From assembly GCA_036525185.1 (NCBI GenBank), contig DATDAW010000057.1, forward strand, positions 1 to 41,970: 41,970 nucleotides of DNA, in the 5' to 3' direction. The stretch's first letter is position 1, and every line of letters begins with the position of its first letter. The notes under the pieces were generated by a model. The model was not told the DNA's origin. It made no database searches and worked only from the letters and a program-made list of their open reading frames with translations. This DNA is from DATDAW01 sp036525185 (GTDB taxonomy: Bacteria > Verrucomicrobiota > Verrucomicrobiia > Chthoniobacterales > DASVRZ01). The translations under genes were made by a program, and so were the position numbers. Below are positions 1 through 8,295 of this stretch, one piece after another.

Positions 1-344
1 CCGAAGAGGTTTCAGACACGCTGACTGCTCTCCCGTCCGCCGCCGACAATGGTCTTCCATGGGAATTGGCAGTTTATATTCATTCGGTCGTTAGCGAACT
101 GCCCGAGAAATACCGGGAAGCGATTCTTCTCACTGAGTTCCAAGGGATCAGCCAGGTTGAAATGGCCAGACAGCTTGGTATCTCGCTCACGGCTGCCAAA
201 TCGCGAACCCAGCGCGCTCGCGAAATGGTGAAGCAAATCATCGAACGAAGCTGCCGCTGGGAGACGGATGCCTATGGCACGGTCATTGAGGTGCGGCGAC
301 GATCCGCCACGGGGTTGGATCGCGACACGTGCGGTGAGTCGTAA
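1..344 (+). CDS. sigZ: ECF sigma factor, SigZ-like (C-terminal part)
   Basis: The reading frame is open from the left window edge (first full codon at 3) to TAA at 342-344, so the gene starts outside the window and only the C-terminal part is seen. The visible part is a sigma-70 region 4: ELPEKYREAILLTEFQGIS is the typical start of the region, followed by a helix-turn-helix (MARQLGISLTAAKSRTQRA) that would read the -35 element. The tail, with a Cys followed by WETDAYGTVIEV, matches the distinctive ending of the SigZ branch of extracytoplasmic-function sigma factors. An internal TTG at 66 could be mistaken for a start, but the frame upstream is coding-like. The gene lies 72 bp before arsM on the same strand, so a link to arsenic or thiol stress is plausible but inferred. 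Confidence 0.82.
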   Translation, partial: EEVSDTLTALPSAADNGLPWELAVYIHSVVSELPEKYREAILLTEFQGISQVEMARQLGISLTAAKSRTQRAREMVKQIIERSCRWETDAYGTVIEVRRRSATGLDRDTCGES

Positions 345-416
345 AGTGTTCCAAAAAAGTATGCGTCCTTGCTGGCAGGATTCCGTCTTCTTAGGTGAAG
401 GCAAAAAGACAGACTT

Positions 417-1212
417 ATGAATGACACTCTCGAAAAAGATCAGGTGCGCCGCAAGGTGCAGGAACGATACGGAGCGATCGCTCAAGACAATATCGTCGGG
501 TGCGGTTGCTGGCTCTAGTGACAGCGCAGGCGTTCTGACGTCCGGCACGGCCCCTGAGAAGCTCGGCTATGCACCAGGCGATGTTGCCTCCGTGCCAGAT
601 GGCTCAGAAATGGGACTTGGCTGCGGAAATCCCACGGCCATTGCTTCGATCAAAGCCGGGGAAACTGTGCTCGACCTCGGCAGCGGCGGCGGGTTTGACT
701 GTTTCCTTGCCGCAAAACAGACCGGTCCGTCCGGCAGGGTCATCGGCATCGACATGACTGCCGAGATGATTTCCAGGGCCCGCGAAAATGCGGTGAAAGG
801 CGGGTACACGAATGTCGAGTTTCGGCTGGGTGAAATGGAAAACCTGCCAGTGGCGGATGGCGTGGCGGATTTAGTTATCTCCAATTGTGTGATTAACCTC
901 TCGCCTGACAAACCGCGTGTTTTCGCCGAGGCGTTCCGGGTTTTGAGGCCCGGTGGCAGGGTTGCTATTTCCGATCTCGTGGCGTTGCAGCCGATCCCGG
1001 AGGAATTGAAAGTGGACTTTATGGCATACATCGGCTGCGTTACGGGAGCGGCCTCGGCCTCTGAAATCGAATCCATGCTGGCCTCGGCGGGTTTTGGAGA
1101 GATCCGTGTGGAAGTCAAACAGGCCAGCCGAGACTTCATCAACGACTGGCTGCCCGGTAAACGCGCCGGTGACTATGTCGCGTCCGCAAATATTACCGCC
1201 CGGAAACCATAA
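417..1212 (+). CDS. arsM: Arsenite S-adenosylmethionine methyltransferase, N-terminal frameshift
   Basis: This class-I SAM methyltransferase would methylate As(III), giving volatile or less retained arsenicals in the cytosol. The SAM motif is VLDLGSGGGFDC. Other family hallmarks are MGLGCGNPTA, SNCVINLSPDKP and YIGCVTGA, which carry the cysteines that bind arsenite. The gene appears broken. An ATG at 417 opens a frame with the typical ArsM N-terminus (VRRKVQERYGAIAQ, then GCGC) that stops at TAG 516-518. The methyltransferase body is in the +1 frame, whose own ATG at 421 would give an unrelated first ~30 residues. One base missing near 509-513 explains this, because restoring it gives a Cys-Gly-Cys-Cys-Gly motif. 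It may be a sequencing error, a recent pseudogene, or a protein started at 421 without the N-terminal cysteines. It ends 2 bp from phoU, tail to tail. Confidence 0.85.
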
Positions 1213-1214
1213 TT

Positions 1215-1901
1215 TTACGGGCCAAGGATAGGCGAAGGGCTTTCCCGCGAAAAAGCCAAAAGGACGTCCTCTCCTAAATTAGTGATCAGATGGCCGATCT
1301 GCTCCAGGTAGCGGAGAATGAAAATGATTTCCAGATACGCGTTGATGCCATCACCGGTCTCGAACGACATACGCTGAGTGACACGGCCTGCGAGAGTGTG
1401 TGATCTTGTCCGAATTGCTGCGTCGCGTTCCTTGAGCGACTCCACGACAAGGAAATTTCCCGTCGAAAAAGCTTTGATCGCATCGTCAAGCATTCGCGTT
1501 ACATGGTCGAAAAGCGGTTCGAGTTCCGCGATTTCGGCTAGCGCCGGTTTCGTGATTAGTTTTCGAGCACGGCGGGCGATGTGCACCACGAGGTCGGACA
1601 AGCGTTCCAGGTTCACGCTCAGTTTCATCGTGGCGATCACGACGCGAAGATCGGAGGCAACGGGCTGAAAGCGCATAAGAAGAGCCATTCCGTCGCGGTC
1701 CATTTGGATTTCAAGAGCGTCGATTTCTTCGTCGTCGGCAATGGCGTTGTTGCACAGCTCTTCCTCGCGTTGGAAAAGCCCGCGGCGCGCATGATCAAGG
1801 TTGCGCTGGGTTAGGCTCGCCATCATGAGCACATGATCCCGAAGCGACCCCAGGGCCACATCAAACCCGCTCAAATAATGACGACCGGAAATCTCTGCCA
1901 T
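1215..1901 (-). CDS. phoU: Phosphate signalling protein PhoU
   Basis: PhoU is a cytoplasmic all-helical protein that links the Pst transporter to the phosphate two-component system and dampens Pho signalling when phosphate is plentiful. The 228-residue product shows both PhoU three-helix repeats, with the acidic metal-cluster motifs: ADDEEIDALE and RLSDLVVHIARRA in the first repeat, and the related YLEIIFILRYLEQIGHLITN segment in the second. I chose the ATG at 1901, 19 bp after the pstB stop. The frame stays open to 2003, but that would run deep into pstB and add a basic, low-complexity N-terminus. It is the last gene of the porin-pstSCAB-phoU run, which is the usual place for phoU. Confidence 0.93.
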   Translation of the reverse strand: MAEISGRHYLSGFDVALGSLRDHVLMMASLTQRNLDHARRGLFQREEELCNNAIADDEEIDALEIQMDRDGMALLMRFQPVASDLRVVIATMKLSVNLERLSDLVVHIARRARKLITKPALAEIAELEPLFDHVTRMLDDAIKAFSTGNFLVVESLKERDAAIRTRSHTLAGRVTQRMSFETGDGINAYLEIIFILRYLEQIGHLITNLGEDVLLAFSRESPSPILGP

Positions 1902-1920
1902 ACGACGTGAAACCGGCGGA

Positions 1921-2778
1921 TCAACCGAAACGTCCCGAGATGTAGTCTTCCGTTTGTTTTTGCGAAGGGTTGCTGAAGATTTTCTCCGTGTTGGCGAATT
2001 CAATCAGGCGTCCAAGGTAAAAGAACGCCGTCAAATCCGAGCAGCGGCCGGCCTGCTGCATGTTGTGAGTGACGATCACGATGGTGAATTTCTGCCGCAA
2101 ATCAGCAATCAACTCCTCGACCTTCATCGTCGCGATGGGGTCGAGCGCGGAGCAAGGCTCGTCCATGAGAATGATTTCCGGCTCGACGGCGATGGCACGC
2201 GCGATGCACAGACGCTGCATCTGGCCACCGGAAAGGCCGAGCGCGCTGGAGTCGAGGCGATCTTTCACTTCGTCCCAGAGCGCCGCGCCGCGGAGACTTT
2301 TCTCGACGACTTCATCGAGGCGTTTCTTGTCGCTTTTGCCTTGGAGGCGCAGGCCGTAAACGATGTTTTCGTAGATGGATTTCGGGAAGGGATTCGATTT
2401 CTGGAAAACCATGCCGACGCGTTTGCGAAGTTCTATAGCGTCCACCGCGGGGCTGTAGATGTTGGCGCCATCGATCCGGATTTCGCCTTTCGTTATGCGC
2501 GTGCCATCGATGAGATCGTTCATGCGATTGAAGCAACGCAGCAAAGTCGTTTTCCCGCATCCGGAAGGTCCGATGAAGGCGGTGACCTGTTTTTCCGGGA
2601 TGTTTAGCGTCACGTCGAAAAGTGCCGCCTTGGGACCGTAGTTGAAACCTACATTATCAACTTCGATCAAAGTGCGTGGCTCGGATGGCATAATATCTTT
2701 CAAATCATCAGCGGTGCCTGGAGCGGCAGGGACGGATGTTTTCGTCGGAGTCGGAGTCTTCTCGGTGGGTAAATTCAT
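1921..2778 (-). CDS. pstB: Phosphate ABC transporter ATP-binding protein PstB
   Basis: This is the ATPase subunit that powers high-affinity phosphate import through PstC and PstA on the inner face of the cytoplasmic membrane. The 285 residues contain Walker A GPSGCGKT (70-77), the Q-loop (Q126), the signature LSGGQ (182-186), Walker B ILMDEP (203-208) and the switch histidine H238. PstB-specific stretches are RCFNRMNDLI and FQKSNPFPKSIYENI. An N-terminal extension of about 30 residues, rich in Thr and Pro, precedes the conserved domain. PstB is usually 250-260 residues, so the true start could be the internal ATG at residue 30. It sits 24 bp after pstA and 19 bp before phoU. Confidence 0.96.
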   Translation of the reverse strand: MNLPTEKTPTPTKTSVPAAPGTADDLKDIMPSEPRTLIEVDNVGFNYGPKAALFDVTLNIPEKQVTAFIGPSGCGKTTLLRCFNRMNDLIDGTRITKGEIRIDGANIYSPAVDAIELRKRVGMVFQKSNPFPKSIYENIVYGLRLQGKSDKKRLDEVVEKSLRGAALWDEVKDRLDSSALGLSGGQMQRLCIARAIAVEPEIILMDEPCSALDPIATMKVEELIADLRQKFTIVIVTHNMQQAGRCSDLTAFFYLGRLIEFANTEKIFSNPSQKQTEDYISGRFG

Positions 2779-2802
2779 AGGTGGGCGGATGGTGACATTG
2801 TT

Positions 2803-3840
2803 TTACCAGCGATACATTTTCCGCAGACGCATCCGCATGAGAACCGAAGCCAGCGCAATGGCCATGACGAGGAACAAAAATACAAACGCAGTACCGTATT
2901 GCACTTTGGCCGTGTAGGCGTTCTGCGGGATCTTGGCACTGACAACGTAGATGTGATACGGCAGCGCCATGACACCCTGGAAAAAGAATTCGCTAAGGTG
3001 CTTGATCTGCCACGGCAGCGAATCACGTACAACGTAAGCAGCAGTAAACATAATCGGCGCCGTCTCACCCGCCACACGGGCGATGCTGAGAATGGAGGAA
3101 GTCAGAACCCCCGGCAACGCATAGGGAAGAACGTTTTTCCAGATCGTCTGCCATTTTGTTGCGCCGAGGGCGAGTGAACCTTCGCGAAAACCTTTGGGCA
3201 CGGCGCGCAGTGATTCCTCGCTGGCCGTGATGATGACCGGCAGCACCATGAAGGCCAGTGTAAACCATCCTGCCATGAGCGACACGTTCCATTTCAAAAG
3301 AATGACGAGCATGCCGAAGCCGAATAACCCGAAGACGATGGACGGCACACCGGAAAGGTTGATGATTGCAAGCCGGACCCACCGGATAAACCACCCGTCG
3401 CGGCTGTACTCACTGAGATAAATCGCCGACGCCACTCCCAAGAAAAGTGCGATGCCCATGGAACCAAGCACCAGCAGGAAAGTACCGACGATACAGGGGA
3501 AGATGCCGCCCGCGGAATACACGAAGGTTTGTTTGAACTCCGGTTGTTTGCCCATCGCCGCAGCATCCCGGCGCATCGCGCGGTCGCCAACAGCCACTTC
3601 CTTGCCGTCCTTATCGTAAATATAAAGCGTCTCGGGGCTTTCCGTAAGAAAGGACAGGTTGATGAATGGTGGCGTCGCTTTCAGGACAACCGCGCCACCT
3701 TTGACGAGGATGTCGGCAAAAATGTAGGTCGCACAGAGAACGATGGCATATGTCGCGATGCGGCACAGCCAGAAGGCTACAGCCTGCGTCTTGCGAGCGG
3801 GGCTGCTGACAGCTTGAAATTTATTCGCAGGAGCGTGCAT
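2803..3840 (-). CDS. pstA: Phosphate ABC transporter permease PstA
   Basis: PstA is one of the two membrane subunits of the phosphate importer. It has about six transmembrane helices and the EAA loop that docks to PstB (EGSLALGATKWQTIWKNVLP). Between the first helix and the permease core there is a hydrophilic periplasmic stretch of roughly 60 residues including IYDKDGKEVAVGDRA, a feature also seen in other long PstA proteins. I place the start at the ATG at 3840, which has an AAAGG element about 10 bases upstream (3851-3855). A TTG at 3870 would add 10 residues and overlap the pstC stop. The C-terminal end is very basic (MRMRLRKMYRW), consistent with an inside-positive tail. Confidence 0.94.
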   Translation of the reverse strand: MHAPANKFQAVSSPARKTQAVAFWLCRIATYAIVLCATYIFADILVKGGAVVLKATPPFINLSFLTESPETLYIYDKDGKEVAVGDRAMRRDAAAMGKQPEFKQTFVYSAGGIFPCIVGTFLLVLGSMGIALFLGVASAIYLSEYSRDGWFIRWVRLAIINLSGVPSIVFGLFGFGMLVILLKWNVSLMAGWFTLAFMVLPVIITASEESLRAVPKGFREGSLALGATKWQTIWKNVLPYALPGVLTSSILSIARVAGETAPIMFTAAYVVRDSLPWQIKHLSEFFFQGVMALPYHIYVVSAKIPQNAYTAKVQYGTAFVFLFLVMAIALASVLMRMRLRKMYRW

Positions 3841-3862
3841 GAGAAATGATCCTTTCTTTGTA

Positions 3863-5467
3863 TCACCCAACGATGCGGAACTTTCGCACGACCAACTGCG
3901 CCAGATAGTTGATCAATAGCGAAATAAAGAACAGCGCCATACCAACCATAAACAATGCCCGGTAATGGATACTGCCTTGGACAACTTCGCCCATTTCCTG
4001 GGCAATAATGCCTGTCATCGTGTGCGCGGGCTGCACAAATGCGCCCAAGCCCGCGGAGAAATCGGGAATCTCAATCCGGTTGCCTGCACAGAGGAGCACG
4101 ACCATCGTTTCGCCGATGACGCGGCCAAAACCGAGCAACACGGCGGAAATGATGCCGGAGAGCGCTGACGGAAACATAATCTTAATGATCGTCTGCCACT
4201 TGGTCGCACCCAACGAAAGAGACGCTTCGGTAAAATGACGAGGCACGTTGTTGAGGGCATCCTCAGCCAGCGAAAAAATCGTCGGCACCGCCATCAACGC
4301 GAGCAAGCAGCCCGCGGTGAGAATGGTGAGGCGTTCGCTCATCGGGAAACCGGGAACCCATTGGAGCCAGGAGACATTCGATAGACTGCGCAATCCACTT
4401 CCCAAGACTGCCACGCCGAAAAATCCGAGCACGACGGAGGGAATTGCAGAAATGAATTCGATGTAAGGCTTGATGAACGACTGTTCTTTGCTGCTGGCGA
4501 TCTGGTTGATGTAGATCGCCGCGAAAATCGAGAACGGCACCGCGATAGCCATCGCGACAATACTGATCAAAAGCGACCCGACGAACAGCGGCACGACCCC
4601 ATACCAATCCTGCCAAAAGCTCGCTGTTAACCACCGGGGACCAAACAGGAAACTGGTCACCGCCTTCCACATCGGCACGGGTTTGTTCACATCCCAAGCC
4701 TGCATCTCTTTTTCTTGATCTGGCAAAGTAGCCACCAATGCCCGGGTGTTGGCCGCGAATTTTTGCAATTCAGCTTCGGCATCAGGGTTGGGCATCTTGG
4801 GCAGAGCAGACAGCAGTCCGTTGACATTTCTCTCCAGGTTGCGATTCGCTTCCTGAAATTGCGGAAACATATCCCGCAAGGGCTGCGTCTCTTTGGCGAA
4901 ATCGAAAACCTCGGGCTTCAACTTCGCGGCTTCCTCAGTTTTTTTTTCGCCCAGAAGCATTTGGATCTCCTGCTTCTGATTGTCGGAAATCAGGACGCGT
5001 TCTTTAAGTCCGGAGGCGAGTTCAGTCTGGTCGGAGAGTATGCCATTCAGGTCAGTCGTAACATCGCTGAATTTTTCGTTGAAAGCATCAAACTCCCCGA
5101 GGCTTGCATTGATCTCCTCGAGGCTGCGGCCCTGTTTTTGCAGGGCCAGGACTTCGTCCAGGCGCAATTGATTCAAGTCGCGCCCCAGCTTCGTGAATCC
5201 GTCCACCTCTGTCCGGACATAATCCACATACTCCAGCCCGGCATGGCGATAGACACGGAGGTTGTCGAGGTTCTGTGGCAGAAACCCAAGTCCCTCTTTA
5301 AAGAGCAGCAGCATAATAAGCAGCAGCACCACGATGGAAACTGCGGCGTTGCCGCCGAAAAGGTAATGAATCCATTCGTCCATGTTCTGACCAAGGATGC
5401 GGAACTGGCTGGACTTTTTCAGGGCTTCGCGGATGCGCGATGGGCTTTCAAGAGAAGATTCATTCAT
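3863..5467 (-). CDS. pstC: Phosphate ABC transporter permease PstC with large periplasmic insertion
   Basis: PstC pairs with PstA to form the phosphate channel. The C-terminal ~240 residues are a standard PstC permease with the EAA loop (EASLSLGATKWQTIIKIM) and GRVIGETM. The product is 534 residues, while classical PstC has about 300-330. The extra length is an insertion of about 230 residues between the first membrane helix (about 38-60) and the next. It is charged, mostly helical in composition and rich in Glu, Lys, Gln and Leu (for example LDEVLALQKQGRSLEEI), so probably a coiled-coil domain outside the membrane. I chose the ATG at 5467; the frame remains open to 5551. The junction to pstS is 140 bp and holds no other gene. 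Confidence 0.93.
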   Translation of the reverse strand: MNESSLESPSRIREALKKSSQFRILGQNMDEWIHYLFGGNAAVSIVVLLLIMLLLFKEGLGFLPQNLDNLRVYRHAGLEYVDYVRTEVDGFTKLGRDLNQLRLDEVLALQKQGRSLEEINASLGEFDAFNEKFSDVTTDLNGILSDQTELASGLKERVLISDNQKQEIQMLLGEKKTEEAAKLKPEVFDFAKETQPLRDMFPQFQEANRNLERNVNGLLSALPKMPNPDAEAELQKFAANTRALVATLPDQEKEMQAWDVNKPVPMWKAVTSFLFGPRWLTASFWQDWYGVVPLFVGSLLISIVAMAIAVPFSIFAAIYINQIASSKEQSFIKPYIEFISAIPSVVLGFFGVAVLGSGLRSLSNVSWLQWVPGFPMSERLTILTAGCLLALMAVPTIFSLAEDALNNVPRHFTEASLSLGATKWQTIIKIMFPSALSGIISAVLLGFGRVIGETMVVLLCAGNRIEIPDFSAGLGAFVQPAHTMTGIIAQEMGEVVQGSIHYRALFMVGMALFFISLLINYLAQLVVRKFRIVG

Positions 5468-5607
5468 GGGAAAATTGAATTCTGATGGAGAAATTTTCGG
5501 AATGCTGTCTCGGGACAATGGATAACAGCTTTGTGTTTTCGGCAAAGACAAAGCCCATCGAGGGTCGGACTTCGACAGGCTTTGCCGTCAAAGACTCCAG
5601 GTAAAGA

Positions 5608-6432
5608 TTACTTGCTACTAGCAGGCGGGACGAAGCCAACCCGGGTCTCGATGGCAGCTCCTTCAGGACTCAAAGTGAAGTCAACGAACGCCTTGGCCAG
5701 ACCTTTCGGGTCGCCATTCGTGTAGTAAAACGTCGGACGGGAATACGGGAATTTCTTGCTTCTCACAGTTTCCTGGGTAGCAAGAACGCCGTCGGTCTTG
5801 ATTTCTTTCAAACCTGCGACATCCAAGTATGCCAGACCGACATAGCCGATGCCGTTCGGATTCTTGGCGACTTCGGCAGCGATTTGCTCGTGACCGGCCA
5901 TCTTCTGCGCGGAAGGAGCGTAGTCGCGTTTCTTCATGGCTAGTTCCTTCCAGTCGGAATAAGTGCCGGAGGAGGTGTTTCGGGTATAGACCGAAATTTT
6001 ACCCGGTTTGCCGCCAACGGCGCTCCAGTCGGTGATGTCGCCAGTGAAGATCTGTTCGACCTGCTTCCTGGTGAGACCCTCAATCGGGTTGGCACTGTTG
6101 GCTACGACCGTCATGGCGTCATAAGCCACGATCGTCGGCTTCATGTTGACGCCTTTGGCAGCAGCAGCAGACATTTCAGCCGGTTTTGCACGGCGGCTGG
6201 ACATGCCGATTTGCGCAGTACCGTCGGTGATGGCGGCGATTCCGGTGGTCGAACCTTCGGCGGCGATTTCAAAAGTCGTGCCGGGATATTTGGCCTTGAA
6301 TGCCTCGGCAAGCTGCGGGACGAGTTTGGCCCCGAGCGTATCGGAACCTTTGATAACGAGCTTTTCCGCGTGAGCGAGACTTGCCGTGGCAAGCGTAGCG
6401 GCAGCGAGGGTGAGGAATTTATTGAATTTCAT
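5608..6432 (-). CDS. pstS: Phosphate-binding protein PstS
   Basis: PstS is the periplasmic receptor that captures phosphate for PstCAB. The 274-residue protein begins with a signal peptide ending SLAHA-EK, so the mature part starts near residue 23. Ligand-loop motifs are visible: KGSDTLG near the N-terminus, AEGSTTG, and YTRNTSSGTYSDW. The fold ends with YTNGDPKGLAKAFVDF, typical of the shorter PstS class. It lies 81 bp after the porin gene on the same strand, with a strong hairpin between them, and 140 bp before pstC. Confidence 0.95.
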   Translation of the reverse strand: MKFNKFLTLAAATLATASLAHAEKLVIKGSDTLGAKLVPQLAEAFKAKYPGTTFEIAAEGSTTGIAAITDGTAQIGMSSRRAKPAEMSAAAAKGVNMKPTIVAYDAMTVVANSANPIEGLTRKQVEQIFTGDITDWSAVGGKPGKISVYTRNTSSGTYSDWKELAMKKRDYAPSAQKMAGHEQIAAEVAKNPNGIGYVGLAYLDVAGLKEIKTDGVLATQETVRSKKFPYSRPTFYYTNGDPKGLAKAFVDFTLSPEGAAIETRVGFVPPASSK

Positions 6433-6462
6433 ATGGGTTTGGTTGGGTTACTGATTCTAGTC

Positions 6463-6499
6463 GCAAACTGGCGGGGAATCGCGTCGTCCGCCAGTTTGC
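6463..6499. repeat. Perfect 12-bp inverted repeat between porin and pstS
   Basis: GCAAACTGGCGG (6463-6474) is repeated as its exact reverse complement at 6488-6499 around a 13-base loop. It begins 15 bp after the porin stop in the direction of transcription and ends 31 bp before the pstS start. No U-run follows in either direction, so it is not a classical intrinsic terminator. A transcript-stabilising or processing hairpin, or a weak terminator that sets the porin to pstS ratio, fits the position. The role is inferred; the repeat itself is seen. Confidence 0.7.
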
Positions 6500-6513
6500 A
6501 GCGGATCTTGGGA

Positions 6514-8037
6514 TTAGAACTTCCAGTTCAGGTCAACCTGGACGGTGTTGACCGCGTTTCGGTTCTCGATGGCCGTGCTGTTGACCGGACCGAAGAAACC
6601 GTTTTCGTCGAGGTTCCAAGTCACGAAACCGGTGACGCCGAGCGAGACGAAGTCGGTGATTCCATAGGTAGCGCCAAACTTGAAGCCCCGGGTATTGAGC
6701 CTGCCAAGAGCGAAGTCGGAGTCGTTCAGGTTGGGGTCAACCGAAGCGACGCCCGTTTCGCGATAGTTGGCGAACAACGTCCACGCACCGGCGCCTTTCC
6801 CGGCGCCGACTTCGAGGCCCACCAACCAGGCAATGCCGTCCTTGTCGCTGTATCCACGGAGTTCGCCGTCCGGACTGATGCTTGTGAAGAAGTTGTAAAC
6901 GTCATAGAAACGGTCTTCTCCATTAACATTATACGCGAAATCCCAGTAGACTTTGCCCTTGAGCGGCCCGAGGGGGAAGGTGAAGTCGCCGGGAGCAGTG
7001 ATAACCGCCAGATCGCGCGAGGCGCCGATGTAATAGCCGTCGCTGCCAAGCACGTCGTTAAACGGAGTCTCGTTGTTGAAACCGATGAGAACACCCGCGT
7101 TGCTGATCATGAAGCCGGGGGCAAAGGTCACGCTGGTCTTGCTGTTGAACTTGTAGCTGGCGATCAACTGCTGGACGAACATGTAAACGTCATTGCTCGC
7201 GTCGCTGTCAGGAAAGTTACTCTTGTCTCTCGGATACTCTTCATTGTAGCCGGGATCGTTTGTGAAGGTAGCGTCGGTGTTATAGATAAACTGACCGGCT
7301 ACGAGCGTGAGCTCAAAACCGCCCCAGTCTGGTCCGCTTGGCTCGGCCGTGTAAGTGGCGACAGTCTTACCGTCTTTTGAATAGCCGCTGTCCTTCGAAT
7401 AGCTCACAGGGGCTTCTTCAGCAGGGCTGCCGCCAAACAGCTTGTGGAAGGCAACCGATTCCGTCAAACCAACCGGGTTGATGTCGGCGTCCCAGACGAG
7501 GTCCGTCGTGTAGAACGGATTCTTCTGTTTACCGATAACAAACGTGCCCCAATCATCGACGTTTTTGCCCAGGAACCACTTGCTGATGTAGATGTTGGAA
7601 TCTGAAAATCCCGCATCAATCGTCTGGTTGCCGGAATCCGCAGCCTGGCCGGTTTCGAGGCCGACGCCGGCGAACCAATCGCCGGCAAATTTGAAGTCGG
7701 CGTTCAACCGTAGACGAAACCGGAAACGGGAACGCTGGGAAACATGGTTGCCGCTGGCCACCTGCGATTGCTGGTCGTCATACTGCCAGCGGAAACGGGT
7801 GTCGCCGGAGAGCTTCATCTCTGTGAGCGCACTCGAAATGTTCAGTTTTCCGGCAGACGTGTTGGTGGTGAAGTCCTTGATGAGTTCGGCGCGGAGTTCT
7901 TCACCTTCCTGGTCGGTGAGAATGCCTTTTTCGATGAGTTTATCGATCAAAGGACCGCTGTCCTGGGCATGAAGGCTCGAAGTCGCGAGACCGAGGGACG
8001 CCGCGGCTGCCAGCATGATACTTGTTGTTTTGGTCAT
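6514..8037 (-). CDS. Outer-membrane porin, probably for phosphate
   Basis: The 507-residue protein has a signal peptide (about 24 residues, ending SSLHA-QD). A short helical segment follows (LIDKLIEKGILTDQEGEEL), as found in the putative-porin family of Gram-negative phyla. The rest is a long alternating beta-barrel with aromatic girdle residues, ending VDLNWKF with the terminal Phe typical of proteins handed to the BAM complex. It is the first gene of the pst run and lies just after a PhoB-type regulator and candidate Pho boxes. I therefore infer a phosphate-starvation channel comparable in role to PhoE or OprP. The family alone does not prove substrate choice. Confidence 0.87.
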   Translation of the reverse strand: MTKTTSIMLAAAASLGLATSSLHAQDSGPLIDKLIEKGILTDQEGEELRAELIKDFTTNTSAGKLNISSALTEMKLSGDTRFRWQYDDQQSQVASGNHVSQRSRFRFRLRLNADFKFAGDWFAGVGLETGQAADSGNQTIDAGFSDSNIYISKWFLGKNVDDWGTFVIGKQKNPFYTTDLVWDADINPVGLTESVAFHKLFGGSPAEEAPVSYSKDSGYSKDGKTVATYTAEPSGPDWGGFELTLVAGQFIYNTDATFTNDPGYNEEYPRDKSNFPDSDASNDVYMFVQQLIASYKFNSKTSVTFAPGFMISNAGVLIGFNNETPFNDVLGSDGYYIGASRDLAVITAPGDFTFPLGPLKGKVYWDFAYNVNGEDRFYDVYNFFTSISPDGELRGYSDKDGIAWLVGLEVGAGKGAGAWTLFANYRETGVASVDPNLNDSDFALGRLNTRGFKFGATYGITDFVSLGVTGFVTWNLDENGFFGPVNSTAIENRNAVNTVQVDLNWKF

Positions 8038-8175
8038 TTTCCTTGGGTTTTTGAGTTGGCCCTGTGGCCAGGTTGAAGGCGACCGTCCGGTTTAGGGTCA
8101 AGGGGACGGTTTCAGGGTGGTTGGTTGTGGTCACGGCATTTCGGGGTGCCGTGTCTGCGGGGGCCACTTAAAGGG

Positions 8176-8208
8176 CGCAATGTTACGAACAGATGACGCC
8201 GTTGTAAC
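8176..8208 (-). promoter_or_regulatory. Candidate Pho box array upstream of the porin-pst operon
   Basis: Read on the minus strand, GTTAC (starting 8208), GTCAT (starting 8197) and GTAAC (starting 8186) are spaced exactly 11 bases apart, the period of the direct repeats bound by PhoB. The last unit is followed by TTTAAG (8172-8167), a possible weak -10 element at a distance that suits a PhoB-activated promoter in which the box replaces the -35. The outer units also form an inverted TGTTAC/GTAACA pair. The porin ATG is about 140 bp downstream. Binding is inferred. Confidence 0.5.
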
Positions 8209-8295
8209 ATTTCAGGGGCACAATGAACGTCCTCGAGAAACCGACGCGCTCCGCATGCCGGCGGAACGTTTATTACCGTCATTTCCGCCAGGGTT

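Noticed and set aside
4715..5485. 256-codon plus-strand frame opposite the PstC insertion.
   Set aside because: It is the reverse of the helical insertion (Leu/Phe/Gln-rich by mirror) and has no start context; the PstC frame is continuous through the region.
6211..7380. 389-codon plus-strand frame opposite the porin and pstS.
   Set aside because: It is a shadow of the porin and pstS coding frames with no own motif, crosses two genes, and its product is a featureless Val/Glu/Gly-rich sequence.
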